Positions 1 through 8,500 are shown, counted from the first letter of the stretch. The stretch: 11,304 nucleotides of DNA from Candidatus Kaiserbacteria bacterium (GCA_007117575.1 SKGH01000042.1:1-11304), one strand, 5' to 3'. Numbers and translations: made by a program. Notes: generated by a model from the letters alone, not told the origin.

Positions 1-2599
1 AATTAGACTCTTCTTCAGCAATCTCGCAGTCATGGCCGGTGATAGTGACTATAACAGGTGGTGTAAGGTCAACACATGTGTTTGAATCGGTATCCCAGTT
101 AAGACCGAGAGCGCATGTGGCGTTTACGTCAATACTAAGCAAGACATCCGTATCGCTTCTGAGTTTAACGGTAGTGGTGCCATAATTTAGCTGAAAGGGT
201 TCGTTTGTACCAGAGTTTTCACTTGATAAGGTGATGTTATTACTGGAATCAAACAAGTTAGCACTATCTGCCCCTACAGCATCCCAAGTAAATTGTCCGT
301 TACAAGTATTACGATCAGCTTCTATCTCACAACCTGTACCTGATAGCGAGGGTGTATCAGTATCGTCATCTTCAGGTTCACAAGCAGTACTTAATACATA
401 TATAGCTGCTCCGTTTGTATCTCTGTCGTAAGATACAAACACCAGATCTCTAAAATCGTTTGGGTTAATAGGCATGACTCTCCACGCATATAGACCTGTA
501 AATAGTGGAGGTACTCCGACTCCGTAGAGAAGTGTTGGAAATTCCGGGCTTGATATGTCATAGACATACACGCCGTTTCTACCTGCTCCAAGATACATCA
601 GGTCACCGTCTATGTGTAATATTCTGGATTGCCAATTAAGCGCACTGCCGACCTTTAAAGTTCTTAACCTTACGGGGTTAGTTGGGTTTGATACATCTAT
701 CACACTTATTTCTCCGATTAAGTGGTCGGCAACATACAAGATATGCCCTTTTTTAACAGAAGAGTATGCCCATGAAGCAAGCAAAGGTTCAATGTTACTG
801 TTGTAGTATCCGCTAGTTAGCGACCCTACCATAAATGGATTATAAGGGTCTGATATGTCGACGATTCTTATACCGTTATGTCTACCGGAAATGTATGCAT
901 AGTTATCAGACACAAAGATGTCTTGGGATGTACCTATACCAAGATCAAGGTTTGCAATTAATTCCGGATTTGCTTTGTCAGATACGTCAACTACATGCAT
1001 ACCCCTACCTGCCGCTAAGAAAGCGTAATCACCGACGACTTCAACCTCCCAAGTTTCAGTTGAACCGGAATTTCTATTGTATAAAGGAATTCTGCCCACG
1101 AAGGTCGGGTTAGCTAGATCACTGATGTCTACAATCACCAAGCCACCAAGGTAGGTAGCTAAATAGGCATAGTTACCAACGATATCTAAACCTAAAACAT
1201 CGTTGCCGTGAGACCGGTTTCTAACTTCCGGTGGGTTTGTGGTAGAAAAAAAAGAAACTTGTTGGATATTTGTTAGGTCAGATATATCGTAAATAAAGAG
1301 TCCTTTAGCGTCTGCAGAGCTTGGCCCAGCCCCACCGGCAAAGATATAATTACCAATCTTTTGCATGGCTTGCAGACCCGAGTTACCCATACCGGTTAAA
1401 GCGTTAGCACTGTCGAGTACCACGGTTTCAGGAAACTCACAAGACATAGGTTCACCTCCCGGCACACTGTCTGCTATCACTATAATAGTGAAAAAATCAC
1501 TGGTAACCGTATTGCCGGCAGTATCTCTGGCAACCGCGTAGTACTCGTATACACCTGAAGCCAGTGGGGAGGTTGTTGTTTCGCAAGTAGCTACATTTCT
1601 GGCTATGTATGAGCAAGATTCCATCAGAACCCCATCAAGGTATATGTCTATAGAGTCAACCCCAGTCAGTTCGTCTGATGCGGTAGCGCTTATTTGTGCT
1701 CCAGTACCTACGCTAGGTGATGGAGGGGAGTGACTTATCACCAAGTCTGGAGGGGTGGTGTCAAGTATAAAAGGGTTCCATAATTGGAAGAATCCGCTTT
1801 TAGGCACATCTAGAGCTCTAACGTCGTAACCTATGTCTATATTTCTGTTGAGATGTAAATACATTGACCATCCATACCAGCCGTCACTCAAGCTTTCTGC
1901 TGGCAGAGTTCTAGTACCCACCCCTCCGCTTTGACTTCTTTCTCTATTAACAACAAAATTAGTATAGTCACCAATATTTGGGTCAAATTCGGCAACAAAT
2001 AAGTGTACATAACGCAGACCAGAGGCTCCATGTATATTCGGGATTCTATTTAGCGCATAGGTATATTGAGGACTTGAACTGGCTATAGTGGTGTATGTGG
2101 GTGATGGATAAATTTGTTCATAATCGTAACCCAGACTTCTCGGTGTGAGCCAGACTATACCCGTCACTTCTTTTTGAGTGGGTAGACCACTATAATTTGT
2201 TATGAATGAAGAAAAAAAATTGTAATATTCAGCACCCCCGTTGATATCAAAAGCTATTGAATCAGTTTCCGGTGTCCAGCATACCGGCCCTACACGTGGT
2301 CCGGGACCCTCGTCCATATCGACCAACTGCCTAGGTGATACACTGTTATCAAAACTTGCCACTATGGCAGACGATACATTTACAGGTTCATCTGTTTCAG
2401 TATTTCTTAATTCCAAAGTTAGTGCCAGCTGCCCCTCTGCACATGCAGTCGTGTCACCGCTAATTTCGTGTAGAGGCGTTGTCCAACCGGCTCTGCCGTA
2501 AGGTGGTGCCGCTTCAACAACTAGAAATGTTTGTAAAATAAAAAAGAGAGAGAAGAAGGTGGTTGCCAGTTTAGATATTTTAATAAGTGATTCATTCAT
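1..2599 (-). CDS. Secreted LVIVD-repeat beta-propeller surface protein, C-terminus cut by window edge
   Basis: The frame is open from ATG at 2599 to base 2 (866 codons, no stop), so the C-terminus lies outside. Residues 1-30 form a signal peptide (basic start, hydrophobic core, likely cut after VEA). Residues 31-279 are beta-rich and unrecognised. An Ig-like domain starts with DTTPPDLV at 280 and ends near 375, with a possible disulfide C329-C339. Six repeats of the LVIVD type begin near 433, 486, 533, 576, 630 and 676 (for example GLVIVDISDLANP, GIRIVDISDPYNP), spaced 43-54 residues, as in a six-bladed beta-propeller. After an acidic linker (EPEDDDTD) comes a module with C757, C766, C829 and C842, and then the start of another. 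LVIVD propellers occur in exported bacterial proteins of unknown ligand. No Shine-Dalgarno site is visible; ATG 2595 is an alternative start. The gene lies 13 bp behind the 178-residue membrane protein gene and is probably co-transcribed. Binding or adhesion is inferred only from the fold. Confidence 0.85.
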   Translation of the reverse strand, partial: MNESLIKISKLATTFFSLFFILQTFLVVEAAPPYGRAGWTTPLHEISGDTTACAEGQLALTLELRNTETDEPVNVSSAIVASFDNSVSPRQLVDMDEGPGPRVGPVCWTPETDSIAFDINGGAEYYNFFSSFITNYSGLPTQKEVTGIVWLTPRSLGYDYEQIYPSPTYTTIASSSPQYTYALNRIPNIHGASGLRYVHLFVAEFDPNIGDYTNFVVNRERSQSGGVGTRTLPAESLSDGWYGWSMYLHLNRNIDIGYDVRALDVPKSGFFQLWNPFILDTTPPDLVISHSPPSPSVGTGAQISATASDELTGVDSIDIYLDGVLMESCSYIARNVATCETTTSPLASGVYEYYAVARDTAGNTVTSDFFTIIVIADSVPGGEPMSCEFPETVVLDSANALTGMGNSGLQAMQKIGNYIFAGGAGPSSADAKGLFIYDISDLTNIQQVSFFSTTNPPEVRNRSHGNDVLGLDIVGNYAYLATYLGGLVIVDISDLANPTFVGRIPLYNRNSGSTETWEVEVVGDYAFLAAGRGMHVVDVSDKANPELIANLDLGIGTSQDIFVSDNYAYISGRHNGIRIVDISDPYNPFMVGSLTSGYYNSNIEPLLASWAYSSVKKGHILYVADHLIGEISVIDVSNPTNPVRLRTLKVGSALNWQSRILHIDGDLMYLGAGRNGVYVYDISSPEFPTLLYGVGVPPLFTGLYAWRVMPINPNDFRDLVFVSYDRDTNGAAIYVLSTACEPEDDDTDTPSLSGTGCEIEADRNTCNGQFTWDAVGADSANLFDSSNNITLSSENSGTNEPFQLNYGTTTVKLRSDTDVLLSIDVNATCALGLNWDTDSNTCVDLTPPVIVTITGHDCEIAEEESN

Positions 2600-2612
2600 A
2601 GTAATTATTTAT

Positions 2613-3149
2613 TTATAAAGCGTCAGGTGTTAATAATCTCAATCTCTCAACTCTCTCGTCAATGGACATTTCTTCGTCGATATTATTTTCAATATGTTGC
2701 ATTATGACCTTCTCATCGACTATAAAGTCATAAATATCTGTACTGTCTTGAGGATAGACCTCTATGCTAATAGTGGACATGTTTTCTAAATTTGAAAACA
2801 CATTTTCGGTTGAGGTAGAGTCTGATATGCCAACCGAATAAACTCCGTCGTCAGGTATTGCTATTCTTATGTACTCACCATCTGGATCTATGTTTATTAT
2901 TGTTCCAGACAAAACCCTTGTTTGTTTTATATCGATCTCATTATCTTGCACATCATTTACTGCAATGCTGTCCGGTTTCTCGGTTTGAGTATCAGTCAAA
3001 GATTTTTCATTGTTATTGATCGCTAGAATAAACAAGACAGAAATTGCCAACAGAGAAGATATTATGAAGATTATCAAGTACTTCATTGAGATGTCTGCTT
3101 TTTTCTTTTCCGTGGTCTCGCTTTGTTGACTCTCATTATTGGCGTTCAT
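2613..3149 (-). CDS. Single-pass membrane protein with small external domain, unknown function
   Basis: This is a complete 178-residue gene ending in TAA. Residues 1-22 are hydrophilic with a basic EKKK stretch, residues 24-44 are one strong membrane helix (YLIIFIISSLLAISVLFILAI), and the rest is acidic and hydrophilic. The positive N-terminal flank predicts N-in topology with the C-terminal domain outside. Residues 45-75 look like a flexible linker. Residues 78-135 alternate short beta strands (VLSGTIINIDPDGEYIRIAI), a pattern seen in small beta-barrel domains, but I cannot name the family. The last 30 residues are probably helical (ENNIDEEMSIDERVERL). There are no cysteines and no catalytic motif. 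It is the first gene of the operon with the propeller protein, 13 bp upstream of it, so it may anchor, assemble or export that protein; this is inference. The start is the only ATG ahead of the membrane helix apart from M22. Confidence 0.8.
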   Translation of the reverse strand: MNANNESQQSETTEKKKADISMKYLIIFIISSLLAISVLFILAINNNEKSLTDTQTEKPDSIAVNDVQDNEIDIKQTRVLSGTIINIDPDGEYIRIAIPDDGVYSVGISDSTSTENVFSNLENMSTISIEVYPQDSTDIYDFIVDEKVIMQHIENNIDEEMSIDERVERLRLLTPDAL

Positions 3150-3246
3150 AAACTTGTTTGTATTTACATTCTAATAACAACTTGGAAAAGTAAACTTTAT
3201 AACTTTAGTTTTTTAATTAATTAAAATTATACCTACTTATTAATGT

Positions 3247-3275
3247 ATTATCTTTTACCTTAAGACATAAGTCAA
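3247..3275 (-). promoter_or_regulatory. Promoter of the minus-strand surface operon
   Basis: Read on the minus strand, TTGACT (3275-3270) is followed by a 17-base spacer and GATAAT (3252-3247), five matches of six to each sigma-70 hexamer. Transcription would begin near 3240, leaving a leader of about 90 bases before the ATG at 3149. A second TATAAT-like box lies just downstream (about 3227-3232) without a good -35 partner. Confidence 0.6.
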
Positions 3276-3368
3276 AGCGAATACAGCACATTGTTGTTAA
3301 TAATTATTTGTGGTTGGGGTTTATATGGGTGACGAGCTAGTGTTTAGAAAGGGACCCGAAGTAGATGA

Positions 3369-3410
3369 TTGAGAATTTACATACTGTACTCAAGCAGTAA
3401 AGTGTTGAGT
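3369..3410. promoter_or_regulatory. Operator-like TTGAG/CTCAA half-sites upstream of the TspO-like gene
   Basis: TTGAG at 3369-3373, CTCAA at 3389-3393 and TTGAG at 3405-3409 form two overlapping inverted repeats. The right-hand pair extends to ACTCAA (3388-3393) and TTGAGT (3405-3410), separated by 11 bases. The left pair also contains TACA (3378-3381) and TGTA (3385-3388), so the DNA can form a hairpin with a 4-base bulge. The last half-site overlaps the proposed -35 element of the TspO-like gene, which is where a repressor would sit. No binding protein is known from the window. Confidence 0.35.
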
Positions 3411-3430
3411 GTAGATCTTAGTGGTATAAT
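3403..3430 (+). promoter_or_regulatory. Extended -10 promoter giving a leaderless mRNA
   Basis: A perfect TATAAT at 3425-3430 is preceded by TGG at 3422-3424, an extended -10 motif, and by a weak -35 (TGTTGA, 3403-3408, spacer 16). The start point expected about seven bases after the -10 box is near 3437, only about four bases before the ATG at 3441. There is no room for a ribosome binding site, so the message should be leaderless. Confidence 0.65.
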
Positions 3431-3440
3431 GTGACCATCT

Positions 3441-4223
3441 ATGAAAAATTATATAGTTAAATCAATAAGTGCCACAGTCTTTACAATAACACTGGTTGTG
3501 AATTATTTGTCTAACAGTCTGCCTTTAAATGAGCGTACTCCCGGCGAAATATCAGACATGTACGCCAATCTTTTTGCACCTGCCGGTTTAACTTTTTCGA
3601 TATGGGGACTGATCTATTTTTTACTTATCGGGTATGTCATACACAACTTTTTATGCAAAGAACATAATACTGAAAAAATATTTAATTCCATTAACCCATT
3701 ATTTATTGGTACATCAATTGCTAATACAGCATGGATATTTGCGTGGCATTATGACTTTATAGGCCTGTCTTTAGTTGTAATGATAATGCTTTTGATACTA
3801 CTTATCAGAATAGCCAAGGTTATAAACAGTAAAAATTTTTACAGCTTAGATAAATTATTTATATGGTTACCGTTTAGCATATATTTCGGTTGGATAACTG
3901 TTGCGACTATCGCCAACGTGACTGTCTTTTTAGTTAGTATAGGTTGGGACGGGTTTGGTATTGCTGAAGATATATGGACAGTTTTGGTTCTACTTATATC
4001 TTCAGTTATTGGTGGTTACGTAAGTGTAAGAGACAAAAACTACGCTTACGCGCTAGTTTTTTCTTGGGCTTATCTGGGTATATTTATAAAGCATGCCTCT
4101 GATGACGGGTTTGACTTACAATATTTAAACATCCTAACCACATCACTGATACTCATTTTAGTGTTCTTATATATAGCAACATACACTTTCAGACTTAAAG
4201 AATACAAAAAAACAAGTGGGTAG
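3441..4223 (+). CDS. TspO/MBR-related tryptophan-rich membrane protein, long form
   Basis: This is a complete 260-residue gene from ATG to TAG. It is strongly hydrophobic, with about eight membrane segments at roughly 8-28, 46-70, 84-103, 106-128, 137-166, 178-196, 201-218 and 229-250. The segment near residues 45-66 (FAPAGLTFSIWGLIYFLLIG) is the hallmark of the TspO/MBR superfamily: proline-glycine followed by FSIWGLIY. Tryptophans are at 55, 98, 102, 142, 151, 169, 179 and 209. Classical TspO has five helices and about 150-190 residues. The longer version is usually annotated as tryptophan-rich sensory protein and is common in Firmicutes. TspO proteins bind porphyrins, haem or sterol-like ligands in the membrane and often act in stress responses; the function of the long form is unclear. 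It stands alone, divergent from the minus-strand surface operon, with its own promoter and possible operator. No obvious terminator follows. Confidence 0.72.
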   Translation: MKNYIVKSISATVFTITLVVNYLSNSLPLNERTPGEISDMYANLFAPAGLTFSIWGLIYFLLIGYVIHNFLCKEHNTEKIFNSINPLFIGTSIANTAWIFAWHYDFIGLSLVVMIMLLILLIRIAKVINSKNFYSLDKLFIWLPFSIYFGWITVATIANVTVFLVSIGWDGFGIAEDIWTVLVLLISSVIGGYVSVRDKNYAYALVFSWAYLGIFIKHASDDGFDLQYLNILTTSLILILVFLYIATYTFRLKEYKKTSG

Positions 4224-4587
4224 TGTAGTTCTCACGGGTGTTGGAAAGTAAATCCCTCCACACTGTTGTAGTTTCAGATATGTCAATTATCTGCTTAGGT
4301 TGACTCTGTGTTCATAGACCCGAATAGGTATTTGCAGGTAAGTTTGTTTGTGGTGTAATTTCGAGGCAAATCGATTATATAAATCAGCGACAAAACTTTA
4401 AAATCATGTCGATTATAACAAAAGTTGACAATATCCTCTTTCGTGTTAATGAATAGCATGTATAAAAGAAAATAAATCATGTAAGTTGTGAAATTTCACG
4501 TAATTTATCATAATCTGTGTTTGAATATTAAAAATACATATCTTTCATATTCTCATTAAAAAATTTAAAACTGAAATCAATCAAATG

Positions 4588-4629
4588 TGAACAGGTTCAG
4601 TATCTTCATATATGTATACTTACATATGA
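4588..4629. repeat. Dyad TGAACAGGTTCA followed by a stem-loop
   Basis: TGAACAGGTTCA at 4588-4599 is two perfect five-base arms around AG, like a protein-binding dyad. Seven bases on, TCATATATGTA (4606-4616) and TACATATGA (4621-4629) pair around a TACT loop with a two-base bulge. No gene starts nearby, so the role is unknown. Confidence 0.35.
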
Positions 4630-4889
4630 GTGAATCATATAGGAAGAGGGTCTTTGCATAACAGATATCTATCATTCGTTTGATCGGAAGCTCCAGCCGT
4701 CTTTAGTGCCGATTAAATTTATAATACTACCGCAGGTAACAAAACAGGTTTGACTCACAGTATTGAAATTGAAGACAAACAATTTCAGAAAACATAGCTT
4801 GGTAACATGGTCAGCAAATGTCATAGTTTCGGATAAAAGAATTTTAGTGTGTAATGTCTTTTGCTGTTTCTGACAGAAATTTACATCAG

Positions 4890-5010
4890 GACTTACGCGT
4901 TTGGCGAATTTCTTTGTTGATTTCGTCACTCAAACCTTCCATCGTACCACCAAGTACGCATAAGGTTTTTGCTCCTCAGCGCCTCGAAATTTATTAGAAA
5001 TGCGTAAGTC
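4890..5010. mobile_element. MITE-like palindromic element, 121 bp
   Basis: The ends are inverted repeats: GACTTACGCGTTT (4890-4902) and its complement AAATGCGTAAGTC (4998-5010), matching at 12 of 13 positions, nine of them continuous at the tips. Inside are further nested inverted pairs sharing the same centre near 4950: GAATTTC (4906-4912) with GAAATTT (4986-4992), AAACCTT (4932-4938) with AAGGTTT (4962-4968), and CGTAC (4943-4947) with GTACG (4954-4958). The unit is therefore one long imperfect foldback. It is more GC-rich than the DNA to its right and too short to encode a transposase. No target-site duplication is clear at the flanks (CAG left, ATG right). This fits a non-autonomous transposon remnant; a structured RNA gene is the main alternative. 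Confidence 0.55.
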
Positions 5011-5018
5011 ATGTTAAA

Positions 5019-5045
5019 GTATATATCTACAAAATAGATATATAC
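5019..5045. repeat. Perfect 11-bp AT hairpin
   Basis: GTATATATCTA (5019-5029) and TAGATATATAC (5035-5045) pair perfectly around a CAAAA loop. It starts nine bases right of the palindromic element. There is no downstream T-run, so it is not a typical terminator. Confidence 0.6.
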
Positions 5046-5094
5046 ACTCGATGCAACAGTTTGAATATGAAAAATTAAATATTTAGTAAACGCG

Positions 5095-5180
5095 TATATA
5101 TTTTTAAAAATATATATATGTCGTATATATTTAATTTCACTGAAATATTAAATTTTATTAATTTGTAAAATTAATAAAAT
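5095..5180. repeat. Cluster of AT-rich palindromes
   Basis: Three structures follow each other. First, a 22-bp perfect palindrome is centred between 5105 and 5106 (TATATATTTTT then its complement). Second, TTTAATTTCA (5130-5139) pairs with TGAAATATTAAA (5141-5152) apart from a two-base bulge. Third, a 13-bp perfect stem joins ATTTTATTAATTT (5152-5164) and AAATTAATAAAAT (5168-5180) with a three-base loop. The cluster sits in the most AT-rich part of the window. Confidence 0.55.
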
Positions 5181-5460
5181 AATTTATAAATTTATCGTGT
5201 AAAATATAGAAATGTCGTGATTGATATATAAATTACAATTTTAAAGATGTAAAGGTGAATAAAATCGCATAATTTTTTCCAAACTGTTCACATATTAGCC
5301 TTTTTGCGCTTTCTGATTTAATAATTCATAACTTACTTTTATTCCATTTACTCTCTTAAAAAACACGGCTTGATGGTATTTTGCCAAGTATTTCCATAGA
5401 TTTTTTTCTTAAAATTAATGAATGTCTTTGTTTTATTTTATCAACAGTTTTAAAGATTTT

Positions 5461-5489
5461 TTGAATATTTAAGCTTCATAAATGATAAA
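5461..5489 (+). promoter_or_regulatory. Possible promoter of the giant surface gene
   Basis: TTGAAT (5461-5466), a 17-base spacer and GATAAA (5484-5489) match the sigma-70 hexamers at four of six positions each. In such AT-rich DNA this is only suggestive. It would give a leader of about 40 bases before ATG 5538. An 8-bp inverted repeat, TTATCAAC (5438-5445) and GTTGATAA (5498-5505), brackets it. Confidence 0.35.
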
Positions 5490-5537
5490 ATTATATGGTT
5501 GATAAGATGAGTTTTTGAAGGCTCTTTTTTGTTGTTT

Positions 5538-8500
5538 ATGAGACACCTTGAAAATCATGTTTCGAAAATAATGTTGACCTTTTTTGCAATTTCATTTGTA
5601 ACGCTTTTTTTATATATTTACCCTTATTTATTTTTAATTGTTTTTGCTCTACCCGCATTTTATGTGTTTACCAAATATACAAAAAATAAAAATAACTATT
5701 ACCTTAGAAAAACCAAGTTCAAGTCTAAAAAAATTAAACAGCTATCATCAAAGATCTTGGCATCAATTATTCTGTTGACTTTTATTGGTAGTGACGTGCT
5801 TTTTTTGTTTAGTCAACTCTCATACGCGGGTCCATCAGATACCGGAACAGATTCGTCTGAGTTGATTCGTTTGTTACCGGTTAAAGTAACAAATAGTGAT
5901 ACTTGGCATAGTGCATCGAACGTCTTCTCAATTGATCTTGCTCCCGATGCCTTATTTCGTGACTTTTCATTTGAAAATTCTGCTTTCAGTATAGCTACAC
6001 ACGCCTCAGGCTCTGAAGTTGACAACTTAGTTAAAATACCCAATGAACTCAATGACGAACCAGAGTTTAAATCGGCTGAGCAAAAAAATGAGTATGATAA
6101 CGAAAAAAATGACACTAAAGATGAATTCAAAACTTTAGATAAAAATGAGTCCGGTCTCGATATTTTTGAAGATGACGTTATAAATAATTCAGCACAAGAC
6201 AAGGAAACCGGCTATGGTGCTGAGTTAATAGAAGATTCCGGCTTTGATGATTTAAAAGACGATAATTACAAACTGAGTGCAAAATCTACTACTGACATTG
6301 AGGTGGTAAAAGATGAAAAGAAAGAGGAAAAGATGTACGATAAGATGGATGATAAGGAGACAGGTGCGATGCTTACCGAAACAATTATCAGCTCCTCAAG
6401 CTCAGAGACTCTCGATGCTTTAGAACATATCAGCACAACAACGGCTGAAGATAATGTTGAAACCATTGATGATGTTTATGTTAATAATGATGAAGGCACA
6501 AATGATAAAAAAGATAGTATTAAAGTTGAAGAAATGGTAATAGATGAGGTGGAAGTAGAAAAAGATACCTCAAATAAAATTAAAGATGTCTATTCTGATA
6601 ATGAACCGGTTAAGGAAAAAGAATCGCCAGAGTCTGATGATAAAGAGGAAACAGTATCGCTAAGATCTCTCCCACCTTTATCTAACTTACTGTCAACCGC
6701 TGTGTTTAAGCGTCTTATTTCAGTATTCAGTATTGATACTGTTTATGCGCAGTCCTCTTCGGGAACAAGTGCATTGTTTACAGAGCAAGAAGGTGATTTT
6801 TTTAGCGATGATTCGAATGATGATAAATATTCTATCGTTACCGAGTCAAACGCTATTGATACAAAAGAATTAATTGATTATGAAATAGCTGATGTTTATA
6901 TAGATACAATAACACCAATATTTACATCCGGATATAAGTCAAAAAATGATAAGTATACTGTGGCCACAACTTCTGAAGACCATGATTTTGAAAATATTAA
7001 TTTACATCAAGAAGATAAACTTTTTGACAGTCTGGAAACTGTTGCCGAGGAATCTAAATTGTCTACTGACGAAACTGAGTCTAAGGTTTTTTCTGCTGAT
7101 GATTATGAATATTCTTCGACTATCACTATCTCTGAATTTGATTTTTCAGACCATAGATTATTCGGTAATTTGCTCACTGATAACACTTTACGTTTTTCTT
7201 TAGGGGCTATGCCAGCAACTGAATTTTCACCTTACGGACTGATAAGGATAGAGTATTTTTTAGACACGGACTGGGTTGTTCTTGATGAAGTTTTGATCGA
7301 TAGTGAGGTCTCTAATGGTGTTAATGGCAACTATTTCTCATTACCTTTACCGACTCTTGACCTTGATGCTGGTGGCAAGGATTTGAAAGTCAGGTTTTCA
7401 CATTTTTATTTTCAATCGAAAGATATTGATAACGAACAAACTGTTTATCTAGATAGTGCTTGGGTAGATGTGGGTGAGTTGATGCCAGATCCTGATGTAG
7501 AGTTTATTTTGGTTCCAAAAAAAGAGCATTGGCGTGCCGATGAAGATCCTGAATTTACTATCATGAGAGTTGGAGAAAGCTCGTCAGGATTTTTTGCTCG
7601 TGTGGCATCTGTTTTTGAGAAAACCCCTGAGATACACGATATAAATCTTAAGAAGCCACAAGGTAAAAAGCGTAAACTGAAAGATGGTAAAAATGTTACG
7701 ATTACACACAATTCACCACTTAATATAAAGATCGATAGTAAAGCCGGACTAACACCCGGTCGTCATACTGTAGAGTTTAATTTTGAGAAAAATGGAGTTA
7801 TACATACTGTTGAACAGGACTTTACATGGGGTGTATTGGCTATAAATACCGATAAGAGTATCTACTTGGCCGAGCGCGAGGCGAAGCCGGAGTTGGGTGT
7901 GCTTGGTCATGGTCGTGATGAGTTTGCCTACATCCAAATAGGTGTTCTTGACGATGTGGGTAATACTATTTGTAATGCAGATCTTGAGCTTAAGATCACT
8001 CACCAAGGGACTAACCGTACAGACTTCCTGTCGACTGCTGACGGCACTATCTCATATAGTGATGTCTGTGCCGGCAACACCTTTGTCGATGTTCCGGACT
8101 ATTTTGCTTACTACAACCTTCCTTATGAGACAGGATTGTACGAAGTGGAGTTAACAGCTTATACTCGAAATGGCTTAAGAAGTATTGTTGATAGTTTTGA
8201 GGTGCGTGAGGAGGTACCTTTTGATATAGCCAGAACTGGTCCGACTCGAATTTATCCACCAGCTGACTACGGTGTAGTAGTATCGATTGAAACATATGAG
8301 ACTCATTCCGGTTTCGTAGAAGAGCGAGTTCCAAGTTCGTTTACTATTAAAGAGGCAGAAATGCTTAGTTTTGAAGATGGTACCATAAAAGGTAGTGTAA
8401 AACCCAGGATAGAAACAGATGGAGAGATTAAAAGACTCATTTGGGAAACTGATTGGCATGCGGGTGAATATTACGAAATACGGTATAGCTTTAATGCACC

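Larger units (their letters stand above)
4224..5537. other. Gene-poor AT-rich intergenic region
   Basis: I find no convincing gene in this 1.3-kb stretch. The short open frames on the minus strand (61 and 85 codons) have no recognisable domain, odd cysteine/phenylalanine-rich composition and no start context. The left part (4224-4890) has ordinary composition and weak dyads: GTGTTGGA (4238-4245) with TCCACAC (4257-4263), and CAGATA (4275-4280) with TATCTG (4288-4293). Neither is followed by a T-run, so no terminator for the TspO-like gene is called. From about 5011 to 5280 the sequence becomes extremely AT-rich and contains several near-perfect palindromes, listed separately. The last part leads into the promoter of the giant surface gene. 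No tRNA or rRNA pattern was seen. Confidence 0.6.

Noticed and set aside
3325..3400. GC-richer stretch (GGGTGACGAGCTAG, GGGACCCGAAG) resembling rRNA or a riboswitch
   Set aside because: Similarity to 23S segments is limited to a few words in wrong spacing, it lies upstream of the predicted transcript start, and no known riboswitch core could be placed.
4238..4263. Stem-loop after the TspO-like gene as a terminator
   Set aside because: Short, bulged stem with an 11-base loop and no T-run.
4295..4480. 61-codon open frame on the minus strand
   Set aside because: AT-rich chance frame, no domain or start context.
4672..4929. 85-codon open frame on the minus strand in the intergenic region
   Set aside because: It overlaps the palindromic element, has no recognisable motif, an odd composition (five cysteines, many phenylalanines) and no ribosome site, so it looks like chance.
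4585..5293. 10-bp inverted repeat ATGTGAACAG (4585-4594) and CTGTTCACAT (5284-5293) as ends of a 0.7-kb element
   Set aside because: A 10-mer inverted match is expected about once by chance in a region this size, and nothing else supports such borders.
5438..5446. TTATCAACA as a DnaA box, hinting at an origin in the AT-rich region
   Set aside because: It is one near-match without a cluster of boxes, and no dnaA or dnaN gene is present.
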